The notes: generated by a model from the letters alone, not told the origin. A stretch of 64,000 bases of DNA from Pseudomonas veronii (GCF_001439695.1 NZ_JYLL01000006.1:1-64000), one strand, 5' to 3'. Positions 1-8,719 are shown, counted from the stretch's first letter. Program-made: numbers and translations.

Positions 1-496
1 CTTCCTGTTCCATCAAGCGGCTGACGAAATCGAAGCTGGTCTCGCGGTACTGCACGCAGTATTCCCACTCGCGATACGGCCGGCTCAGGGCGTCTTCGAA
101 GTCGGAAAAGCCGAGGTCGCGGAACACTTGCTTGATGATCTGCGGGATGCTCAGGTTCTGGAAAATCCGGCAGTCTGACGTGCGGCTCAGCAGCCACAGC
201 CACGGGCGCAGCGTCACCTGGTAGCTGGCGAACTGGCCCTGGTCGATGCTCTGGCTGCACTGCGCGACGATGCCGTGAAAGTGCCGCTCGCCGCCGTCCG
301 CCAGTTGCACGCCGACGCTCATCGGCTTGCCGAGCAACTGGTTGAGGTCGATGTTGGCGTCCAGGGAGGTCAGTTGCAGCTCATAGGCGAACAGCCGACC
401 CAACTCTTCGCCGCCACCCATTTGATTGAGCAACAGCACGTCCGGCCCGAGGGGGCTGGTGATTTTGGCCAGGCGTGAGGTTTGGTTGAATAGCAT
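1..496 (-). CDS. vgrG: Type VI secretion tip protein VgrG (TssI), partial
   Basis: This is the N-terminal 165 residues of a VgrG spike protein; the gene starts with the ATG at 496 and runs off the left edge. The translation begins MLFNQTSRLAKITSPLG and continues with the gp27-like opening of VgrG (KPMSVGVQLADG, FHGIVAQ, then RIFQNLSIPQIIKQVFRDLG and YCVQYRETSFDFVSRLMEQE), typical of the first gp44/gp27-like domain. VgrG trimers cap the Hcp tube and carry PAAR effectors across the target cell envelope. The PAAR-Rhs gene nearby on the same strand is a natural cargo. The gp5 needle and any C-terminal effector extension lie outside the window, so the effector class cannot be told. Confidence 0.9.
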   Translation of the reverse strand, partial: MLFNQTSRLAKITSPLGPDVLLLNQMGGGEELGRLFAYELQLTSLDANIDLNQLLGKPMSVGVQLADGGERHFHGIVAQCSQSIDQGQFASYQVTLRPWLWLLSRTSDCRIFQNLSIPQIIKQVFRDLGFSDFEDALSRPYREWEYCVQYRETSFDFVSRLMEQE

Positions 497-540
497 CGGG
501 CGTCTCGAAAATGACTAAATAACTGAAGAAACCGAGTTCA

Positions 541-635
541 AATGTGGGAGGGGGCTTGCCCCCGAAGGCGGTGTATCAGTTGATGCATTCGGTGACTGAT
601 TCACCGCCATCGGGGGCAAGCCCCCTCCCACATTT
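541..635. repeat. REPIN (paired REP inverted repeat)
   Basis: Two inverted arms of about 25 bases (GTGGGAGGGGGCTTGCCCCC and its complement) flank a spacer of about 45 bases. This is the usual REPIN arrangement of P. fluorescens genomes. It lies just upstream of vgrG and after the ClpV-like remnant, and may act as a transcript-end hairpin. The same repeat family recurs near 33851, 46425, 61032 and 63845. Confidence 0.9.
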
Positions 636-655
636 AAACCGCATTCCAACAGTCG

Positions 656-772
656 TTATTCGGTGTCGCTGAAGTCGTAGTGCAATTCATTATCCCGGCT
701 ACTGATCCGCACACCCGCCAGCGCCTTGCCTTCGAGCATGCGCGTGAGGAATTCATGCAATTCAGAACCGTC
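656..772 (-). pseudogene. Probable TssH/ClpV C-terminal remnant
   Basis: A 38-codon open stretch ends in TAA at 656-658 and reads DGSELHEFLTRMLEGKALAG then VRISSRDNELHYDFSDTE. An in-frame stop lies immediately upstream (773-775), so no full gene is possible. The pattern of a final helix (FLTRMLEGKALAGVRI) followed by a short beta strand resembles the very C-terminus of the ClpV/TssH ATPase that recycles type VI sheaths. ClpV often precedes VgrG in Pseudomonas type VI clusters, which fits the position directly upstream of vgrG. The fragment is short, so the family assignment is tentative. If right, an insertion or deletion brought the Rhs block to the end of the ClpV gene. Confidence 0.4.
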
Positions 773-882
773 TTATTTATGCCTTTTTGCACTAGCTTAA
801 GTGGCCGAAAAATAAACAGACTAAATAACAAATAGACCTATCCCGTCTTACGCGCCTGGGCGATAAGCGCTGAGTGATAGTC

Positions 883-1446
883 TTAGTCATTAGGCATAAG
901 AACCTCACTAATATCAGCGCCTCTTAATTTTAATGATTTTATTGCGCTCTTTATTTCAAGTGCGGTTTCGATGCCGAGAATAATGGCCGGGCTTTTTTCT
1001 TTCCCGCTACCGAAGCCAATACTTGTGAAAAACATTCCATATTCTAGACGCTTCCCAGTTTCTTGATAGAAACTCGGGATGGGAACCACACAGTCAAAAT
1101 ATTGACCACACGTACTACAGAGATTTTCCAACTGTTGAGCACTGTATTTGATGATTTTTTGAGGCCGCATCATGAATAGCTGATTTTTTTCATTGACTAA
1201 TGAAAATCCAACACTCAATTTTAAATTTTCGATGTATTCCTTGAAACGTAGCGACGCGATGAAGCGCCCATCATAAGTTGCACCAATATCAGCCTTGTTT
1301 GGTGTTTTCAGTTCTCTAGGCAGATAGCTTTGATCAATGCAGCAACCACAGGTTTTGCAAAAAATACTATCAGGTGCTCCATCAAAAAAGTATGCGTGAT
1401 TATCTATAGCGCTTAAGTTGTAGGCAATGGTTAAGAACTGAGTCAC
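883..1446 (-). CDS. Double-CXXCG motif protein, likely orphan immunity protein
   Basis: This encodes 187 residues. The start is GTG at 1446, preceded by AGGGG at eight bases. Two Cys pairs are visible: CKTCGC near residue 31 and CSTCGQ near residue 109. This spacing recalls the double-CXXCG family that includes SitI6-type immunity proteins of polymorphic toxins; that link is from memory. The gene follows a decayed Rhs tip (1497-1884), the usual place for the immunity gene of a displaced toxin. It is visibly more AT-rich than the Rhs core, as expected for a transferred toxin-immunity module. No toxin domain survives beside it, so it would protect against toxins delivered by relatives. It could instead be an unrelated zinc-ribbon protein. 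Confidence 0.6.
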   Translation of the reverse strand: MTQFLTIAYNLSAIDNHAYFFDGAPDSIFCKTCGCCIDQSYLPRELKTPNKADIGATYDGRFIASLRFKEYIENLKLSVGFSLVNEKNQLFMMRPQKIIKYSAQQLENLCSTCGQYFDCVVPIPSFYQETGKRLEYGMFFTSIGFGSGKEKSPAIILGIETALEIKSAIKSLKLRGADISEVLMPND

Positions 1447-1496
1447 TACTTTAGCCCCTGGTGTTGTGTGAAGAAGTCAAAAATAGCATCTTTGTA

Positions 1497-1884
1497 TTAT
1501 GCACCTTTCCTTTTGTCGGAAAAATTTAACCCATCCATCAAGTCAATGTGGTCGATTGTGGTAAACTTCCCCACATCCGAATCATAAAACCTAAACATAT
1601 TAAAATGCAGCCCCGTCTCCCGATCCAGATACTGCTCCTGAAACCGCAATTTCTGTTCTTCAATGTAATATGGCTCACGCACTTCCTCCAACGTATTGCC
1701 CCACACTCGATAAGTCGCCCGCCAGATGTCGTGGCCGTCGACCTCGGTCAGTTGTTCACGCAGCCCGTTGAGATCGGTGGGTAGTAGCGGACTTTCTACA
1801 GCGCCCCACTACCGTCGATGCGAGCCAGGAGGACATGGCCTTCGTCTTCGTAAATATTGAGGCTGGTCTGGGTGTGCTTGTGTT
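1497..1884 (-). pseudogene. Displaced Rhs core tip (decayed)
   Basis: The translation parallels the live Rhs protein from its HRHSQTSLYLYDGD segment through RETGLHFNTFRFYDPDVGRF, with changes. It carries an in-frame TAG after IDGSGAL, a frameshift after VRYYP, and altered ends (IDHIDLMDGLNFSDKRKGA then stop). It begins only a few bases after the stop codon of the live immunity gene and ends about 50 bases before the orphan immunity gene. The conserved DPLG junction and the toxin domain are gone. This matches the known displaced or orphan tips left behind when a new Rhs toxin-immunity module recombines into the core. Confidence 0.85.
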
Positions 1885-1888
1885 ACCT

Positions 1889-2548
1889 TTAAACTAAATA
1901 TCGATAAAAAAGCTCGACCTCATGCGGATCTTCAAGCGATTTTAACGCCGCCTTGTAGTGCTCCTCAACTCTCTGCTTGAGCCCCTCAGTAGCGAGTAAG
2001 TATAGAGCAGGGTACACGGTATTGGAGCGAATCCATTCATTTGAATCTACTTCATCAAACCACTTGAGTGCTAACTCAACGCTGGTCAGTAACTGCTCTT
2101 TCCAGCCCGGCTTTTCATCCGGAGTTTCGAATGAATATAGCCATATCGAAAACCTCTCATTGAAGTGCTGAAGTGATTCGCTGGATTCCTTCAGTATCCG
2201 CCAATCGGTCAGTTCGGCGACAACCTGATTGGATGTGCGAGTTTTTATAGATTTCTCTATAATTGATTTCGACCAACTTTCCGGATACTCGAACTTGTCA
2301 TCTCTCAGTGCCTTTTCAAGGACTGTATTCACATGCACCATCAGTGTCGGATCGAGAAGCTGCAGCGTCAAGTGGAGAGAAAACCATCCTTTTTGCTTGG
2401 AAAGCCCCATTGAGTAGCGCCTGATTCGACCCTTATTGTCGGTTTTTTCAAAAAAACGGTCTTTTTTTTGCGTGAACCCATGGTTTTCAAACGTCTCAGC
2501 TATACCTGAGGTCAGTAATTTCAACATATTCTCGACACTTCCAATCAT
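1889..2548 (-). CDS. Cognate immunity protein of the Rhs toxin (predicted)
   Basis: This encodes 219 residues from the ATG at 2548, which overlaps the Rhs stop codon (TAATG) and has GGAGG eight bases upstream. A further ATG at 2563 lies inside the Rhs gene with a poorer ribosome site. The protein is soluble and acidic, has no signal peptide or membrane segment, and begins MIGSVENMLKLLTSGIAETF. I do not recognise a named family; DUF4304-like proteins share a similar N-terminal layout, but I am not sure. Position and translational coupling right after the variable Rhs tip make immunity to the tip nuclease the strongest reading. A cytoplasmic immunity protein fits a nuclease toxin. Base composition is more AT-rich than the Rhs core. 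Confidence 0.7.
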   Translation of the reverse strand: MIGSVENMLKLLTSGIAETFENHGFTQKKDRFFEKTDNKGRIRRYSMGLSKQKGWFSLHLTLQLLDPTLMVHVNTVLEKALRDDKFEYPESWSKSIIEKSIKTRTSNQVVAELTDWRILKESSESLQHFNERFSIWLYSFETPDEKPGWKEQLLTSVELALKWFDEVDSNEWIRSNTVYPALYLLATEGLKQRVEEHYKAALKSLEDPHEVELFYRYLV

Positions 2549-5500
2549 TACGGCAGCCTCCATAGTGGCACCCTAGCCTCACTCACAGTAACACCTGTTG
2601 CTTTTTTCCCGGAATGCCCAAATACCCCCTGCCCATTAGTGATGACTTTATCTTTTGCAAGCTGGGCTTTAGAGCGTATTGCACGGCCTGATTTAACTTC
2701 GACAGAAATGATTTTTTGTGTTTTGTTATTTCTTATTAAAATATCTACGTAGCGGCCCCGCCCTGCGCCTGGCGTTCTTACATAAACCTGCCTACCGAGC
2801 ACGGTAACATTAGGGTTTTTCATGAGCCTCTGATAAACCAGGTTCTCCGCTGCTAAACCATTGACCTTATTCTGCCGTCGCTGTGCAGCGGAGCATGCCC
2901 AACCCAATGGGTCTATCCATCCCGAAGGATTAGGAGCGTATTGATAAAGGTTGAACCCACCCATCAAGTCAATAGGGTCGGTTGTTGTAAAGCGACCCAC
3001 ATCCGGATCATAAAACCTAAACGTATTAAAATGCAGCCCCGTCTCCCGATCCAGATACTGCCCCTGAAACCGCAAATTCTGCTCTTCAATGAAGTAAGGT
3101 TCCCGCACCTCCTCCCGCGTATTGCCCCACACCCGATAAGTCGCTCGCCAGATGTCGTGGCCGTCGGCCTCGGTGAGTTGCTCCGGCAAGCCGTTCAGGT
3201 CGTTGTGGTAATACCGCACGCGTTGGTATTCACCTTTACTGTCGACCCTGGCGAGTGGCTCATAACTGTCGCCATCGTAGAGATAAAGGCTGGTCTGGCT
3301 ATGACGATGTTCCTGCAATAAACGCAGTCCATCCCAGTCGAAACGGCTTTCTCCCAGGCAAACGCCATTCTTGTCGTGTTCAGTTTTACCGATGCGCCGC
3401 CCCAGCGGGTCATAGACCATCCTGACCACGCCGCCGTTTTCATTACGCACTTCAACCAACCGGCTTTCGGCGTCGTAGGCAAAACGCTGCAAACCTCGCA
3501 CAGCGCTGCGCTTTTCAACCATTCGCCCAAACGCGTCGTAGGTATAGCGCTTGTCTTGATACGTCAGCAGCCGGTTATGCCGTACCAGGCCGCCTTGTTG
3601 TGGCCCGTCGAGCAGGTTGGCCGCCGCATCGTAGGCATAGGTTTCGATCCGGCCTATCTGTTGGCTGACGAGGATACGTCCACTACTGTCGTAGGCCAGG
3701 TGCTCTTGGCGGTCGGTACGGCGGCGTCCGATCAGGTTGTCGCTGGCGTCGTAGCTGTAATGGGTTTCGACCAGGGGCGGCAACTGCCACGGCTGTTCGA
3801 TGCTGCGACGCTGGCGTGAGCGGACCCGGCCACTGCGGTCATAGTCGGTATTTGTTCTGAGTTGACCCTGAGTGCGTTGCAGTTCGCGGTGCAGGCGGTC
3901 GCGTTCGAAGTCGCTGATGACGTGGCCGTCGAGATTCAGCTGATGCAGATGACCGCTGCCGTAGTACAGGCGATTGAGCCAGCGTCCGTCAGGCAAGTGG
4001 GTTTGAGTCAGGTTGCCCAATTCGTCGTAATGGTGTTGCAGACACCCCGCCGAGCTGTGTTCTTCAAGCAGTTGCCCCAGCGCGTCATAGCTAAAGCCAA
4101 GTGCTTGCTCGCGACCGTCGAGAGCGGTGAAGGTGACCGCGACCAGTTGGTCGTTCAGGTCGTGCTTATAAACGGTGGTGCCGTCGGCGGTGACTTTGCT
4201 GACCAGGCGCCCGAGCGGGTCGCGTTGGAACTGGTGTGTCAGCGCGTCTACCGGCTCGCCTTCCCTTCCCGGCAGGTAACCGACGGCGACGACGTTATCC
4301 AGCGGGTCATACGCATAGCAGCGCCGACTGTGGTCGAGGTCTTGTTGCTGCACCAGACGGTCTGCCGCATCCCACTCAAAGCGATAGCTTTCGCCATTTT
4401 CATTGGTCAGTTTCAGCAGTCGCCCGTAGGCGTCGTGATCGAAGCTGACGCAGCGGTTGTGCGCGTCCCAGCGCTGTTTGACCTGGCCGCGCCGGTCGTA
4501 GGCATAGCGGGACGTGTTGCCGGCGGGGTCGACATAGCCCGTCAGATAACCACTGGCGTTGCGCTGGAAATGCTCAAGGCGCCCGTCCGAAAGTCGGCAT
4601 TCCAACAACAACCCTTGCCGGCTGTACTGATAGCGCACCGACTCACCTTCAGCATTGGTGTGCACCAGCACATTGCCGAACGCATCGTACTGGTAGCCGG
4701 TGGCGTGGCCCGAGCAATCCACTTCCTCGATCAGTTGGCTCCACTCGTCCCAGTGCAGCTTCCGGATTTTGTCGGTGGCATCGATGATCTGCACCGGCTG
4801 GCCGAAATCGTCGTAGACATAGCGGGTGCGGTTGCCCAGCGGATCGATCTCTTCGATGCAGTTGCCATGCCGGTCGTAGCGGCAATGCCAACGGTTACCC
4901 TCCGGGTCGGTTTCCACTTCGGGCAATGCCCAATGCGCCAGCCACTCTGTGTTGCTGATCCTGGCCAGTGGATCGGTCACTGCGCTCAGGTTGCCGGATT
5001 CGTCGTAACTGAAGCGCCATTGGCCGTTTTGCGGATCAATCGCGCCGAGCAATTGGCGATCTTCGCTCCATTCGAACTGCCAGGCATGGCCCAGGTTATC
5101 GACGTAGCGGGTGATCTGGTACTGCGGGTTCCAATAGCGGGTGCTGACCCGTTTCAGGCCATCGGTGACGCGCGTGATACCGGCATCGAGGTCGTAGTCG
5201 AAGGTGAATGCATCGCCGGCATCGGTCCAATGCCGACTGACGCGCCATTCTTCACCGTGCGGGCCGGGCACTGCGCGCCATTGGTAGAAGCAACACAAGC
5301 CACTCGGCAGTTGGTGTTCGACCATGCGCCGCGCGCGGTCGTAAGCAAAACGTCGTTGGCTCGTGCCTTGTGCGTCGAGGACTTCAGCCAGGTCGCCGTG
5401 GGTGTCGTAGCGATAGCTGACCAGCACGTCGCTGCGCCCAGCAAAATGTTGCCGATGCAGGTAACGGCGCTCGATATGGCTCACGCGCCGCGGATGCTCG

Positions 5501-6891
5501 ACGGTGTAGCTCACGTCGACATGCATCAGCGCATGGCTGTCGCGCAGGCGACACAGGCGCCCCTGGACGTCGTAATCCAGAAAGATGCGCCCTTCGTTAC
5601 GATCACCCAGCAAATGCAGGCGCATCCGCAAGGAGTTCAGAGGGTCGGGCTCGAAGAGCCGATACAGGCCGTCGATACTTTCGATCAGGATGGCGCCGTC
5701 GGCGCTGCGCCTGACCGCAAGGCCTTCGCCGGGGCTGAAGGCGCCGCCTGACAACGGGATGTAGCCGATGTCTACGCGGCGCCCCTGTTCGTCGATGTAG
5801 GTGATGTGTTCATCTTGATCGATCTCGACGGCGACCTCATAGGCAACGCTCCAGCCGGCGCCGAAAAGGCCGTCGTGGCGTTGATCGAGGCTACTGTAGA
5901 AGCGCTGCCAGTCGATGGGGAGCAGGCCTGGCAGGACGAAGTCCAGTTCTTCTTCGGCGCCGAGGATTTTGGCCCCGGTCGGGCTATGCACCGGGTTGGG
6001 CGAACCGTTGACCGCGCTGTTGAGTGCCGAGGCGAGCTTGCCGGTTCCATACGCCACGGCCCCGCCCGCCAGCGCGCCGCCGGCCAGGCACGGCAATTTG
6101 CTCCAAAAGCCTTTCACATTGCCGCGTAGCGCAAGCAGCGCGGCAATCGCCAAGCCGACGCCCGGTGTCTTGCCACTGCGAATTTCGCGCACCACGACGG
6201 GGTCGCCACCGATACGCACATCGGCAGAAATCAGCCCCTCGACGCTGCCGATCTTGGCGTCACACGTGCTGCGGTCACCGCTGCGTGCGGCCGGTTGCCC
6301 GTTGATGAAGACCGAACTGGAACCCTCGGCAATAAATTGCTCGGGCATGGGCGGGTGCTTGGTGCAGGCGACCGTGTCCAGCGCACACGGCACGGTACCG
6401 GCAGCGGGCATGGCGACCGTCGGGCGCCACAGTTGTGAGAAAAATCCCTGTGCGATGTCCAGAAAACGGGGGGCCGGTGGCTCACTGGGCGCGATCGGCA
6501 CAGCCATCATCTGTCCGGCGGCCCGGGCCGCTGGTTTGCCATTGATGAAAACGTCGTTTGAGCCGCTGGTGATAAAGGCCTCGATCACCGGCGGAAAAAC
6601 CCAGTTGGCGGCGGTTTCGCACCAACTGGAGATCTTCACGTCAGCCCCCGAGAGCCCGGCGCTGATCCCCACCACCGCGCCGACCGCCAGTCCCAGGGCG
6701 ACGCATCCAACGCCACCTGTGGCAATGGTCACGCCGGTCGCTGCGGCAATCAGCGCGCCAGCGGCCAGGCAGCCCACGGACGTGATGGCGGCATAGGCGG
6801 CGACTTCCAGCACACCGCCGAGGACATCGGCCATCATTGAGGTGTGCAGCAGCGCGTCGCCTTCGCGGGCGGCCCAAAACGCGTCAGTCAT
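2548..6891 (-). CDS. rhs: PAAR-Rhs type VI effector with C-terminal nuclease-like tip
   Basis: This encodes 1447 residues. The ATG at 6891 (MTDAFWAAREGD) has GGGA nine bases upstream; a TTG at 6900 is possible but its ribosome site is badly placed. Order of domains: an N-terminal hydrophobic segment with glycine/alanine-rich helices (about 20-85); PAAR-like repeats with the FINGKPAAR and FINGQPAARSGDR motifs (to about 240); an Rhs entry region (NPVHSPTGAKILGAEEELDF near 300); many YD repeats (GNRTRYVYDDFGQ and similar); the Rhs-associated core (FYDPDVGRFTTTDPIDLMGG); and the DPLGW junction before a 116-residue variable tip. The Rhs shell encloses the toxin and PAAR docks on VgrG. N-terminal helices of this class normally need an EagR/DUF1795 chaperone, and none is seen beside it. 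Confidence 0.95.
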   Translation of the reverse strand: MTDAFWAAREGDALLHTSMMADVLGGVLEVAAYAAITSVGCLAAGALIAAATGVTIATGGVGCVALGLAVGAVVGISAGLSGADVKISSWCETAANWVFPPVIEAFITSGSNDVFINGKPAARAAGQMMAVPIAPSEPPAPRFLDIAQGFFSQLWRPTVAMPAAGTVPCALDTVACTKHPPMPEQFIAEGSSSVFINGQPAARSGDRSTCDAKIGSVEGLISADVRIGGDPVVVREIRSGKTPGVGLAIAALLALRGNVKGFWSKLPCLAGGALAGGAVAYGTGKLASALNSAVNGSPNPVHSPTGAKILGAEEELDFVLPGLLPIDWQRFYSSLDQRHDGLFGAGWSVAYEVAVEIDQDEHITYIDEQGRRVDIGYIPLSGGAFSPGEGLAVRRSADGAILIESIDGLYRLFEPDPLNSLRMRLHLLGDRNEGRIFLDYDVQGRLCRLRDSHALMHVDVSYTVEHPRRVSHIERRYLHRQHFAGRSDVLVSYRYDTHGDLAEVLDAQGTSQRRFAYDRARRMVEHQLPSGLCCFYQWRAVPGPHGEEWRVSRHWTDAGDAFTFDYDLDAGITRVTDGLKRVSTRYWNPQYQITRYVDNLGHAWQFEWSEDRQLLGAIDPQNGQWRFSYDESGNLSAVTDPLARISNTEWLAHWALPEVETDPEGNRWHCRYDRHGNCIEEIDPLGNRTRYVYDDFGQPVQIIDATDKIRKLHWDEWSQLIEEVDCSGHATGYQYDAFGNVLVHTNAEGESVRYQYSRQGLLLECRLSDGRLEHFQRNASGYLTGYVDPAGNTSRYAYDRRGQVKQRWDAHNRCVSFDHDAYGRLLKLTNENGESYRFEWDAADRLVQQQDLDHSRRCYAYDPLDNVVAVGYLPGREGEPVDALTHQFQRDPLGRLVSKVTADGTTVYKHDLNDQLVAVTFTALDGREQALGFSYDALGQLLEEHSSAGCLQHHYDELGNLTQTHLPDGRWLNRLYYGSGHLHQLNLDGHVISDFERDRLHRELQRTQGQLRTNTDYDRSGRVRSRQRRSIEQPWQLPPLVETHYSYDASDNLIGRRRTDRQEHLAYDSSGRILVSQQIGRIETYAYDAAANLLDGPQQGGLVRHNRLLTYQDKRYTYDAFGRMVEKRSAVRGLQRFAYDAESRLVEVRNENGGVVRMVYDPLGRRIGKTEHDKNGVCLGESRFDWDGLRLLQEHRHSQTSLYLYDGDSYEPLARVDSKGEYQRVRYYHNDLNGLPEQLTEADGHDIWRATYRVWGNTREEVREPYFIEEQNLRFQGQYLDRETGLHFNTFRFYDPDVGRFTTTDPIDLMGGFNLYQYAPNPSGWIDPLGWACSAAQRRQNKVNGLAAENLVYQRLMKNPNVTVLGRQVYVRTPGAGRGRYVDILIRNNKTQKIISVEVKSGRAIRSKAQLAKDKVITNGQGVFGHSGKKATGVTVSEARVPLWRLP
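2551..2898 (-). other. Variable Rhs toxin tip, PD-(D/E)XK-like nuclease
   Basis: These are the last 116 residues after DPLGW. Visible candidate catalytic residues are Glu in GLAAENLVYQRL, Asp in GRYVDILIRN and the EVK of IISVEVKSGRA. The order E...D...ExK is the signature of restriction-endonuclease-fold nucleases common among polymorphic toxins. The AT-richer composition against the Rhs core supports separate origin. It is predicted to cut nucleic acid in the recipient cell. Which substrate it prefers cannot be read from sequence. Confidence 0.65.
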
Positions 6892-7002
6892 GACCAGCAA
6901 TCCCTGCCTGAAAAGGCCGGAATCAAATCACGCGACTAACGTGTTGCTCAGGTGAGACTTTCCGAGGGAGGCGTAAGAATTTTCCCAAAGCAGGCGGAGC
7001 GG

Positions 7003-7080
7003 AGGTGCCTGCGATGCAGACATCTCAGTCCATCAGGTCCACCCAGGCGATGCCATCGCAGGCAAGCCAGCTCCCACACG
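7003..7080. repeat. REP-type inverted repeat, second family
   Basis: Arms GGTGCCTGCGATGCAGA and GCCATCGCAGGCAAGCC face each other with a spacer of about 35 bases. The arms follow the GCCTGCGATGGC type, different from the GGGGGCTTGCCCCC family elsewhere in the window. It sits between the Rhs promoter side and the end of the norF-like gene. I see no gene in 6892-7157. Confidence 0.7.
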
Positions 7081-7157
7081 TGACCGGGCCCGGCTTCCAG
7101 GATCAGGTCGGCTATAAGGCCGCCTCGCTTTGGCTTTTGATCTTGGGCGCCCCGAGC

Positions 7158-7388
7158 CTAGACAAGCCCCACCACCAACACCAGAACCACCGGCCAGCCC
7201 AGCACCAAAGCGCGCCAAAACCTGGGAGCATGCCGCAACTCCATGAACCCATCGGCAATCAGCCACGCCTTGACCACCGCCAGCAGCAAAACCGCCAGCC
7301 ACAGCCCGGAGCCGCCGGCGAGCACGGTGCCGACGCTGAGCACGACCAACGTGGCCCAACACACGATCAGCCCTTGGGAAATGGACAT
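7158..7388 (-). CDS. norF: NorF/NirP-like small membrane protein
   Basis: This encodes 76 residues with three hydrophobic segments (about 6-24, 28-45 and 58-74). It resembles cytochrome oxidase subunit IV-like proteins (FMELRHAPRFWRALVLGWP). The ATG at 7388 has GAGG six bases upstream; the TTG at 7403 is poorer. It is the third gene of nirQ-norE-norF. In denitrifiers NorE and NorF, called NirO and NirP in P. stutzeri, are not catalytic subunits but help nitric oxide reductase activity or maturation. The stop of norE and this start are eight bases apart, so the two are translated together. Confidence 0.75.
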   Translation of the reverse strand: MSISQGLIVCWATLVVLSVGTVLAGGSGLWLAVLLLAVVKAWLIADGFMELRHAPRFWRALVLGWPVVLVLVVGLV

Positions 7389-7395
7389 CGGTACC

Positions 7396-7959
7396 TCATC
7401 CAATCACGTAAACCAACGGAAACAGCACCACCCACACCAGGTCCACCATGTGCCAATACAGCACCCCCGACTCCAGCCCGCCGACCGACAGCCCGCCGCG
7501 CCAGCAGCCCAGCGCCAGCCACGCGAGAATCACCATGCCCAGCAGCACATGCAGGAAATGGAACCCAGTCAGTAGCCAGTACAAGGTAAAAAACGTGCTG
7601 TGCTCCAGGCCCAGCCCGGCAGCGCCGAGGTGGGCGTACTCGGTGAGTTTGATCGCCACGTAGACCAGCGCCACCAACAGCGCCGCGACGAACAAGCCGG
7701 CACCGCGCCGCCAGCGCTGCAATCGCACCTGCTGCAACGCCAACGCCGCGAGCAGCCCGGCGGTCAACAGGCTCAAGGTCATCGCCAGCCCGGTGGAGGT
7801 GTCCAGTTGCGCGCGCCCTTCGGCAAACACCTCGGGCTTGAGCGCCTGGGTCACGGCGAACGCGAGGATCAGAATCGCGAACACCGACAACTCGGCGAGG
7901 ATGAAAAACCACATCGCCAGGTCGCCCGGCAGGCGGCGCGGTTCAGGCAAAGTACACAT
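7396..7959 (-). CDS. norE: NorE/NirO, cytochrome oxidase subunit III-like protein
   Basis: This encodes 187 residues with five membrane spans and the subunit III signatures LPGDLAMWFFILAELSVF near the N-terminus and TGFHFLHVLLGMVIL, then YWHMVDLVWVVLFPLVY at the C-terminus. The protein lacks the first spans of true subunit III, as NorE proteins do. It starts at the ATG at 7959, inside the last codons of nirQ (17-base overlap). It belongs to the nirQ operon under the shared DNR box and probably assists nitric oxide reductase. The norCB structural genes are not in the window. Confidence 0.85.
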   Translation of the reverse strand: MCTLPEPRRLPGDLAMWFFILAELSVFAILILAFAVTQALKPEVFAEGRAQLDTSTGLAMTLSLLTAGLLAALALQQVRLQRWRRGAGLFVAALLVALVYVAIKLTEYAHLGAAGLGLEHSTFFTLYWLLTGFHFLHVLLGMVILAWLALGCWRGGLSVGGLESGVLYWHMVDLVWVVLFPLVYVIG

Positions 7960-8719
7960 CGACCACGTCCATCAAGGCGGTCACGGTGTGCGGGTCGTCC
8001 GTCAGCGCCTCGGCCAGGCATGCCAGGCAGGCTTCGCGAATGGGCATGCCGGCGGCGATCAGGCGCGCGGTGAAAATCAGCAGACGCGTGGAGGCCACTT
8101 CTTCCAGGTCATGTTGATCGAGGCGGCGCAAGGCCTGGCCGAGGCGCACCACCTGGGTCGCCAGGGCAAGGTCCACCTGGGCCTCGCGCGCCACGATGCG
8201 CGCTTCGCCCTCGACGGCCGGGTAATCGAAGCGCATCGCGACGAAACGCTGGCGGGTGCTGGGTTTCATGCCCTTGAGCAGGTTCTGGTAACCGGGGTTA
8301 TAAGACACCACCAGCATGAACGACGGCGGCGCCTTGACCACTTCGCCGGTGCGCTCCAGGTACAACTCGCGGCGGTCGTCGGCCACCGGGTGCAGCACCA
8401 CGGCGGTGTCCTGGCGCGCCTCGACCACTTCGTCCAGGTAGCAGATGCCGCCTTCGCGCACGGCACGGGTCAGCGGGCCGTCCTGCCACCAGGTGCCCTC
8501 GGCGCCGATCAGGTGACGGCCGATCAGGTCGGCGGCACTCAGGTCGTCGTGGCAGGCAACGGTGTATAGCGGCAAGTTCAGACGATGCGCCATGTGCTGC
8601 ACGAAACGGGTCTTGCCGCAGCCCGTGGGGCCCTTGATCAGCACCGGCATGCGGTGGCGCCAGGCGTGTTCGAACAGCAGGTGTTCATTGTCCAGGGGTT
8701 GGTAGAAGGGCTCAGTCAT
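7943..8719 (-). CDS. nirQ: NirQ, MoxR-type AAA ATPase for nitrite/NO reductase activation
   Basis: This encodes 258 residues from the ATG at 8719 (MTEPFYQPLDNEHLLFEHAW). Upstream in-frame ATG codons would add an N-terminus not seen in the family. Walker A GPTGCGKT lies at about 30-37 and the Walker B region is ICYLDEVVEARQD. The chain matches the NirQ/NorQ/CbbQ group of MoxR ATPases, which with a VWA partner (NorD) activate nitric oxide reductase. It is divergent from nirS and shares its ANR/DNR site, the known Pseudomonas arrangement. The norD partner is not in this window. Confidence 0.93.
   Translation of the reverse strand: MTEPFYQPLDNEHLLFEHAWRHRMPVLIKGPTGCGKTRFVQHMAHRLNLPLYTVACHDDLSAADLIGRHLIGAEGTWWQDGPLTRAVREGGICYLDEVVEARQDTAVVLHPVADDRRELYLERTGEVVKAPPSFMLVVSYNPGYQNLLKGMKPSTRQRFVAMRFDYPAVEGEARIVAREAQVDLALATQVVRLGQALRRLDQHDLEEVASTRLLIFTARLIAAGMPIREACLACLAEALTDDPHTVTALMDVVDVYFA

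Noticed and set aside
3862..5751. A 629-codon open frame opposite the Rhs gene
   Set aside because: It is antisense to the YD repeats; the repeated composition keeps the opposite strand open. No start context or family pattern supports it.
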